This document shows positions 59,881 to 64,000 of a DNA stretch of 64,000 nt, piece by piece. A model generated the notes under the pieces. It was given only the letters and a program-made list of their open reading frames with translations, was not told where the DNA came from and made no database searches. How positions within the stretch are numbered: position 1 is the first letter of the stretch; each line of letters starts with the position of its first letter. Origin of the DNA: Brevibacillus ruminantium (GTDB lineage Bacteria; Bacillota; Bacilli; Brevibacillales; Brevibacillaceae). Made by a program: the position numbers and the translations under genes. The stretch lies in contig NZ_CP098755.1 of NCBI RefSeq assembly GCF_023746555.1, positions 1,330,001 to 1,394,000 on the forward strand, read 5' to 3'.

Positions 59881-61749
59881 ATGCTTCGTAATCTGCGCCA
59901 TAAACTGATTATTGCGTTTATCGGATTTATCATCATTCCGCTCTGCCTGCTGGGGACGGTTACGTATTTTCTCTCGCAAAACGCCATTCAAAAGCGCTAC
60001 GGGGAGCATACGGAAGAGACGCTGAAGGCTTTGGGCAGAAATCTCCAGTATGTTCTGTCAGAAATTAACAATGTCTCTGATGCCGGGATCACGAGTCCTG
60101 CCCTGCAGCCGTTTCTCACTGCCAGCGCGACCTCGGACGCCAACGAGCTGTTGGAGACAAACGAAGCGGAGATGGCGCTGCGCCGCGTTTTTTTCATCCA
60201 CCCGGCCGTTCAGTACGTAGCGTTGTATCGGCTCGATGGGCGCATGTTCAAAACCTTCCGTCCGCAGGGGCAGACGATCCCGTATCAGACATTTATCCGG
60301 CACCCGATTGTTGGGCAGGCCATCGAGAAAAACGGACACCCTGTGTGGATAGGTCCGTATGAACAGCCTGATCTGAGCGCAAACGACAGGGTTTTCACGC
60401 AGGTGCGCCTCGTCAAAGAGATGAACACCTTTGACAACAGGGCGATTCTTCTGATGGAAGTGAAAATAGGGGAGCTGCACCGGATGTTTTCCCAGACGCC
60501 TCTGACCTATCGGCAAAACGGTCGTTACCTGATCGCCAGCAAACAGGGGATGGTCCTGTACGATTCGCGAATGGAATTGGGCGGTACCAACCTGCTGAAA
60601 TCCGCTCCGTTCCAGCCAGACATAGAGTATCAAAGCTATCGGGGAATACTGCAGGACGAGGACAGCCTTTTTTCTGTCTACAAGCTCCCGGCGAGCGAAT
60701 GGTACCTCGTTTCCGTCGCTTCCTGGGCTTCTGTCTCCCATGACAGTACGACGATTGCCCGGTGGGTCGGCGGGGTCTTGCTGCTCTCGCTGATCGCCGC
60801 GCTCCTGTTTAACATGCTGTTCGTCAACAGGATTACCCGGACGATTATTCAGATCGTGCGCTTGATGAAACGGGCCGAGCGCGGGGATCTTACGGTTCGG
60901 GCAAAGCTGTCCGGCAATGATGAGCTGACAAGGCTGTCCGGAGGGTTCAACAGCATGGTCGGGACCATCCAGCATCTGCTGGAGGAGGTGAAACGGGAGC
61001 AGGAGCGTAAAAAACGGGCGGAGCTTGCGCTGCTTCAGGCACAAATTCACCCGCACTTTCTGTTTAACACGCTGGAGTCGATCAATGTGCTGGCGATCCA
61101 GAACGAAGGGCAAAAGGTAAGCCAGATGATTTACCGGCTGGGCAATATTCTTCGCATCAGCATCAGTGACCGTGAGCATATCCCGATCAGGCGGGAGCTG
61201 GAGCATTTGCGCAGCTATTTGGAAATTCAGTCGTTCCGGTTTGAAAATTTATTTTCGTACGAGATCCAGATACCGACTCACTTGTATGAATACTCCATCC
61301 TCAAGCTGACCTTGCAGCCGCTGGTGGAGAACAGCATCCAGCACGGCTTTGAAGGGATCAACCGGACCGGATTCATCTCCATCACCGCAGAAGAGCGGCA
61401 GGGATCGATCGTTCTTACGATCCGCGACAACGGCAAAGGAATGACCGCAGATCAATTAGCCCTGCTGGCTGAGTCCGGCATGGCAAATCAAACGGGAATG
61501 CAGGCAAAGACAGCGGCAGGCGGCCGCCTCGTATGGGCCCATAAGGCGGCGAACGTCTCACCACAGGGACGAATGGACCGCCGGGGGCTGGGCGTGGCCA
61601 ATGTAGCGGACCGGATACGTATCTCCTATGGAAAGGCGTACGGACTCTTTCTGTGCAGCATGCCGGGCGAAGGAACGACGGTGCGGTGCGTGATTCCGAA
61701 GTACAGTCAGGAGGAGTTGCATGAAGCTGAACGTCATGCTGGTGGATGA
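59881..61749 (+). CDS. YesM-type sensor histidine kinase
   Basis: A 622-residue kinase, ATG 59881. Membrane helices at about 10-32 and 295-320 enclose a ~265-residue external sensor domain of the dCache type. HAMP (about 320-375) is followed by the YesM kinase motif with the phospho-His in LLQAQIHPHFLFNTLESINVLA, then an HATPase domain (LQPLVENSIQHGFEG, RDNGKGM, RRGLGVANVADRI). A segment between the N and G boxes (MANQTGMQAKTAAGG, RLVWAHKAAN) is longer than usual. It overlaps the regulator gene by 29 bases. YesM kinases usually sense sugars, often through the neighbouring binding protein, and control their own importer genes. Confidence 0.92.
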   Translation: MLRNLRHKLIIAFIGFIIIPLCLLGTVTYFLSQNAIQKRYGEHTEETLKALGRNLQYVLSEINNVSDAGITSPALQPFLTASATSDANELLETNEAEMALRRVFFIHPAVQYVALYRLDGRMFKTFRPQGQTIPYQTFIRHPIVGQAIEKNGHPVWIGPYEQPDLSANDRVFTQVRLVKEMNTFDNRAILLMEVKIGELHRMFSQTPLTYRQNGRYLIASKQGMVLYDSRMELGGTNLLKSAPFQPDIEYQSYRGILQDEDSLFSVYKLPASEWYLVSVASWASVSHDSTTIARWVGGVLLLSLIAALLFNMLFVNRITRTIIQIVRLMKRAERGDLTVRAKLSGNDELTRLSGGFNSMVGTIQHLLEEVKREQERKKRAELALLQAQIHPHFLFNTLESINVLAIQNEGQKVSQMIYRLGNILRISISDREHIPIRRELEHLRSYLEIQSFRFENLFSYEIQIPTHLYEYSILKLTLQPLVENSIQHGFEGINRTGFISITAEERQGSIVLTIRDNGKGMTADQLALLAESGMANQTGMQAKTAAGGRLVWAHKAANVSPQGRMDRRGLGVANVADRIRISYGKAYGLFLCSMPGEGTTVRCVIPKYSQEELHEAERHAGG

Positions 61750-63319
61750 CGAGATTCATATTCTGAAAAATTTGAACATGGTCATTCCGTGGGAGCTGCT
61801 GGACATGCAGGTCGTCTCCCTGGCGCAAAACGGGGCAGAAGCATGGGCTGCCTTTCAGGAGCATCGGCCGGATCTGATTTTGTCCGATATCCGCATGCCG
61901 ATCATGGATGGGGTCTCGCTGGTGAAGGAAATTCGCGAGGCGGGCGAGCCGTGCGAGGTGATCTTGCTGACCGGCTTTACCGATTTTGAGTATACCCGCT
62001 CGGCGATCCGCTATGGGGTCAAGGATTACATCGTCAAACCGATCAACTATCAGGAGCTGCATGAGGTAATCGAGAGAGTAGGCGGAGAAATACGTCAGCG
62101 CAAGCAGGCACGTTCCATGGAGGAAAAGGTGTGGCGGGAGTTTACCGAGCTTTCCAAGCAAAAGTACCTGTTCGATGCGTTGATGGGGCAAGCGGCAGGG
62201 CATTGCCATTACACGATCACAGGGAAAACCCAGGCGTGGGGGGAGAGGTATGCAGTACTCGTCGCCGATCTGGACGATTACCCGCAGCTCGCGCGTCACT
62301 GGAGCCATGAGGAGCGCAACCTGTGGAATTTTTCCGTGCAAAACGTGCTGCGCGACTGCTTTGCCCGGGTTGCGGGAAATGCGAGTGGCTTGGTTCTGAC
62401 AATGCGCGAGGGCGAATGGTGTCTGTTGGCGTTAAGGGAAAGCCCCTTGGAGGAAGCGGAAATAGGCTGCTGGGCAAGCTGCTTGCAAAAGGCGATCTCC
62501 GAGCACCTCTCTTTTTCACTCAGTGTCGGCTATTATACGGAAATCGTTACCGTACCGGAGCTTTCCGAAGTGTATCAACAGGTGAAAAAAGCGATTCACT
62601 TCGATCTCGCACACCGTGAGCAGGCTATTTTTGCCGCCAGGCCGGACACATCGCGAAAGGGCGCCGCTGAGTACGGCTGGTGGAGCGTTCTCGAAGAGCT
62701 GTTGTCCGGTTTGAAACGGCATGACATGGCTTCGATCAAACGGACGCTATCCCGCATGCGCGATGACCTGCAGCCTTCGTCCAGGTATTCGCTTACGCGG
62801 ACGGAACAAATCCTGCGCTATTACTTGCTCCATCTGGTACGGGAGATGAAGGACATGCAGATCATCACCGGACAGCTGGAGGAGCTGGTCTGGATGAAGC
62901 TGGAGCGGGCGCAAGGGATCAGGGAGCTTTTGCAGGTCATTCACCAGGTCCTGGAAGACAGCATTCGGGAAAGCGTAAAAAAGAAGACCGGCGACGTGTT
63001 GATGATCGGAGCCATGGAATACATTCAAAAGCACCTCACCCGCGATTTGAGCGTAGAAGAGGTGGCCGGGCAGCTCGGCATCAGCTCCAGCTACTTCAGT
63101 CTTTTGTTCAAGCAGCATACGCGACTCACTTTTGTCGAGTATTTGACACAGCAGCGGATGGAGCGTGCCCGTTTTCTCCTGTCCATGAGCGGAAAAACCA
63201 TTCATGAAATCAGCCGGGAAGTGGGCTATCCAGACCGGCGGTATTTTTCCAAGGTATTTCAAAAAAACACCGGACTTACGCCGTCGGAATACCGCGAGCA
63301 GGCAGTACAAAAAGAATGA
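61721..63319 (+). CDS. YesN-type response regulator with AraC DNA-binding domain
   Basis: A 532-residue regulator, ATG 61721 after AGGAGGAG, inside the end of the kinase gene. Receiver domain 1-125 with acidic Asp9/Asp10, phospho-acceptor Asp56 (LILSDIRMPIMDG) and the Lys of YIVKPINYQEL. A ~290-residue middle part of unknown fold follows. The two AraC helix-turn-helices are at the end (LSVEEVAGQLGISSSYFSLLFK and TIHEISREVGYPDRRYFSKVF, KNTGLTPSEYRE). It should activate the importer genes upstream, perhaps at the weak promoter near 56621, and the GH3 gene 14 bases downstream. Confidence 0.93.
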   Translation: MKLNVMLVDDEIHILKNLNMVIPWELLDMQVVSLAQNGAEAWAAFQEHRPDLILSDIRMPIMDGVSLVKEIREAGEPCEVILLTGFTDFEYTRSAIRYGVKDYIVKPINYQELHEVIERVGGEIRQRKQARSMEEKVWREFTELSKQKYLFDALMGQAAGHCHYTITGKTQAWGERYAVLVADLDDYPQLARHWSHEERNLWNFSVQNVLRDCFARVAGNASGLVLTMREGEWCLLALRESPLEEAEIGCWASCLQKAISEHLSFSLSVGYYTEIVTVPELSEVYQQVKKAIHFDLAHREQAIFAARPDTSRKGAAEYGWWSVLEELLSGLKRHDMASIKRTLSRMRDDLQPSSRYSLTRTEQILRYYLLHLVREMKDMQIITGQLEELVWMKLERAQGIRELLQVIHQVLEDSIRESVKKKTGDVLMIGAMEYIQKHLTRDLSVEEVAGQLGISSSYFSLLFKQHTRLTFVEYLTQQRMERARFLLSMSGKTIHEISREVGYPDRRYFSKVFQKNTGLTPSEYREQAVQKE

Positions 63320-63333
63320 GGGAGTGGAGCGAA

Positions 63334-64000
63334 ATGGGAATGATCGGGGATTTGAGCTTGCGCGAAAAAATAGGGCAAATGCTGGTGTGCGGCTTTGACG
63401 GACATCAGCCAACAGACGGGATACGGGATCTGATCCAGCACTGCGCACTGGGCAATATCATCTACTTTAGCCGCAATGCCGGCTCTGTGGAGCAGTTGCA
63501 CAGGCTATCAAGCGAACTGAAGCAGTGGGCAGCGGAGCACAGCAGCATCCCGCTGGGCATCGCAATCGATCAGGAGGGCGGGATGGTGATGCGTGTGACG
63601 AGCGGGGTAACGCCTTTGCCCGGTAACATGGCAGTCGGAGCTACCCGGGATGAGTCCGCCGCCTTCGAATTAGCGAGGATTAGCGGAAGTGAACTTCGTT
63701 TACTCGGAATAAATATCAATTTTGCCCCCAGCGTCGATATTAATAATAATCCGCTCAATCCCGTGATCGGCGTCCGCTCTTACGGGGAAACGGCAGAGCT
63801 GGTCAGCAGGATGGGGGTTGCGGCGGTTCGCGGCTTCCAGTCGGCAGGGATCGCAGCGACGGTGAAGCACTTCCCTGGACATGGGGATACGAGCGTAGAC
63901 TCGCATTTTGACATACCTGTTCTCCCGCTTGATCGGAAGCGCTTGGAGCAGCTGGAGCTGGTGCCGTTCAAGAAAGCGGTGGAAGCTGGAGTAGACATGG
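63334..64000 (+). CDS. nagZ: Family 3 glycoside hydrolase, beta-N-acetylhexosaminidase (NagZ type), cut by the window end
   Basis: The first 222 residues are visible; the gene runs past 64000. ATG 63334 follows GGGAGTGGAG. GH3 N-acetylglucosaminidase motifs are present: SLREKIGQMLVCGFDG, IDQEGGMVMRV, NFAPSVDINNNP, and KHFPGHGDTSVDSHFDIP, whose Asp/His pair (DSH) is the acid/base of NagZ enzymes; Lys178 and His179 bind the sugar. The nucleophile Asp lies beyond the window. No signal peptide is seen, so it should cleave imported GlcNAc-linked sugars (chitobiose or GlcNAc-anhydroMurNAc) in the cytoplasm. It completes the importer/YesMN module. Confidence 0.92.
   Translation, partial: MGMIGDLSLREKIGQMLVCGFDGHQPTDGIRDLIQHCALGNIIYFSRNAGSVEQLHRLSSELKQWAAEHSSIPLGIAIDQEGGMVMRVTSGVTPLPGNMAVGATRDESAAFELARISGSELRLLGININFAPSVDINNNPLNPVIGVRSYGETAELVSRMGVAAVRGFQSAGIAATVKHFPGHGDTSVDSHFDIPVLPLDRKRLEQLELVPFKKAVEAGVDM

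Overview
The window looks like a low-GC-branch Gram-positive chromosome of the Brevibacillus/Paenibacillaceae type. This is inferred from gene content: a HemQ coproheme decarboxylase, a BshB2-like bacillithiol-type deacetylase, YcdB/YcdC and SLH-domain surface proteins, a YesM/YesN two-component pair, strong AGGAGG ribosome sites and many GTG/TTG starts. No rRNA, tRNA, CRISPR array or prophage was seen. Almost every gene lies on the + strand; one LysR regulator and one HxlR remnant lie on the - strand.

Layout. 1-1412: the right part of an IS200/IS605 element (end of tnpA, complete tnpB, omegaRNA/right-end hairpin). It is inserted in a WG-repeat gene that also carries a frameshift (1413-3949). 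3950-5190: non-coding, with two copies of a ~204-bp inverted-repeat element whose third copy is at 22.3 kb. 5.2-7.7 kb: agmatinase and aldehyde dehydrogenase behind a near-perfect sigma-54 promoter. 8.0-12.1 kb: single housekeeping genes (YitT family, guaD, YisL family, nagB, hemQ). 12.2-16.3 kb: tandem YcdB/YcdC-domain exported paralogues, the second with an S-layer anchor. 16.6-22.0 kb: TAXI-type TRAP transporter, class III aminotransferase and RpiR regulator, with two matching TGAAA-N6-TTTCA operators. 22.6-26.4 kb: a histidine kinase/response regulator pair followed by an SLH surface protein whose upstream region has 11-bp phased repeats. 26.7-27.9 kb: an aromatic acid exporter family protein and a DUF4177 protein.

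28.2-36.1 kb: a probable catabolic operon for an unusual, perhaps N-acylated, amino acid. It holds an ornithine cyclodeaminase-family reductase, aminotransferase, YfcC carrier, M20 amidohydrolase, EutB-like dehydratase, enolase-superfamily epimerase and LysR regulator. 36.3-51.3 kb: a ROK-regulated cluster with an Fe3+/AfuABC-type ABC importer, two ~850-residue PIG-L deacetylases (one exported, one apparently not), an argininosuccinate-lyase-like enzyme, an N-acetylglucosamine-kinase-like enzyme, a BshB2-like deacetylase and an Asp/Glu racemase. The set suggests scavenging of an amino-sugar conjugate. 51.4-56.6 kb: LysR, DinB, VOC, Nudix, nitronate monooxygenase and a lipoprotein. 56.7-64 kb: a sugar ABC importer, YesM/YesN and a GH3 beta-N-acetylhexosaminidase cut by the window end, a second amino-sugar uptake module.

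The least explained signals are the ~204-bp repeat, whose stems change by paired substitutions between copies, and the substrate of the 36-51 kb cluster.
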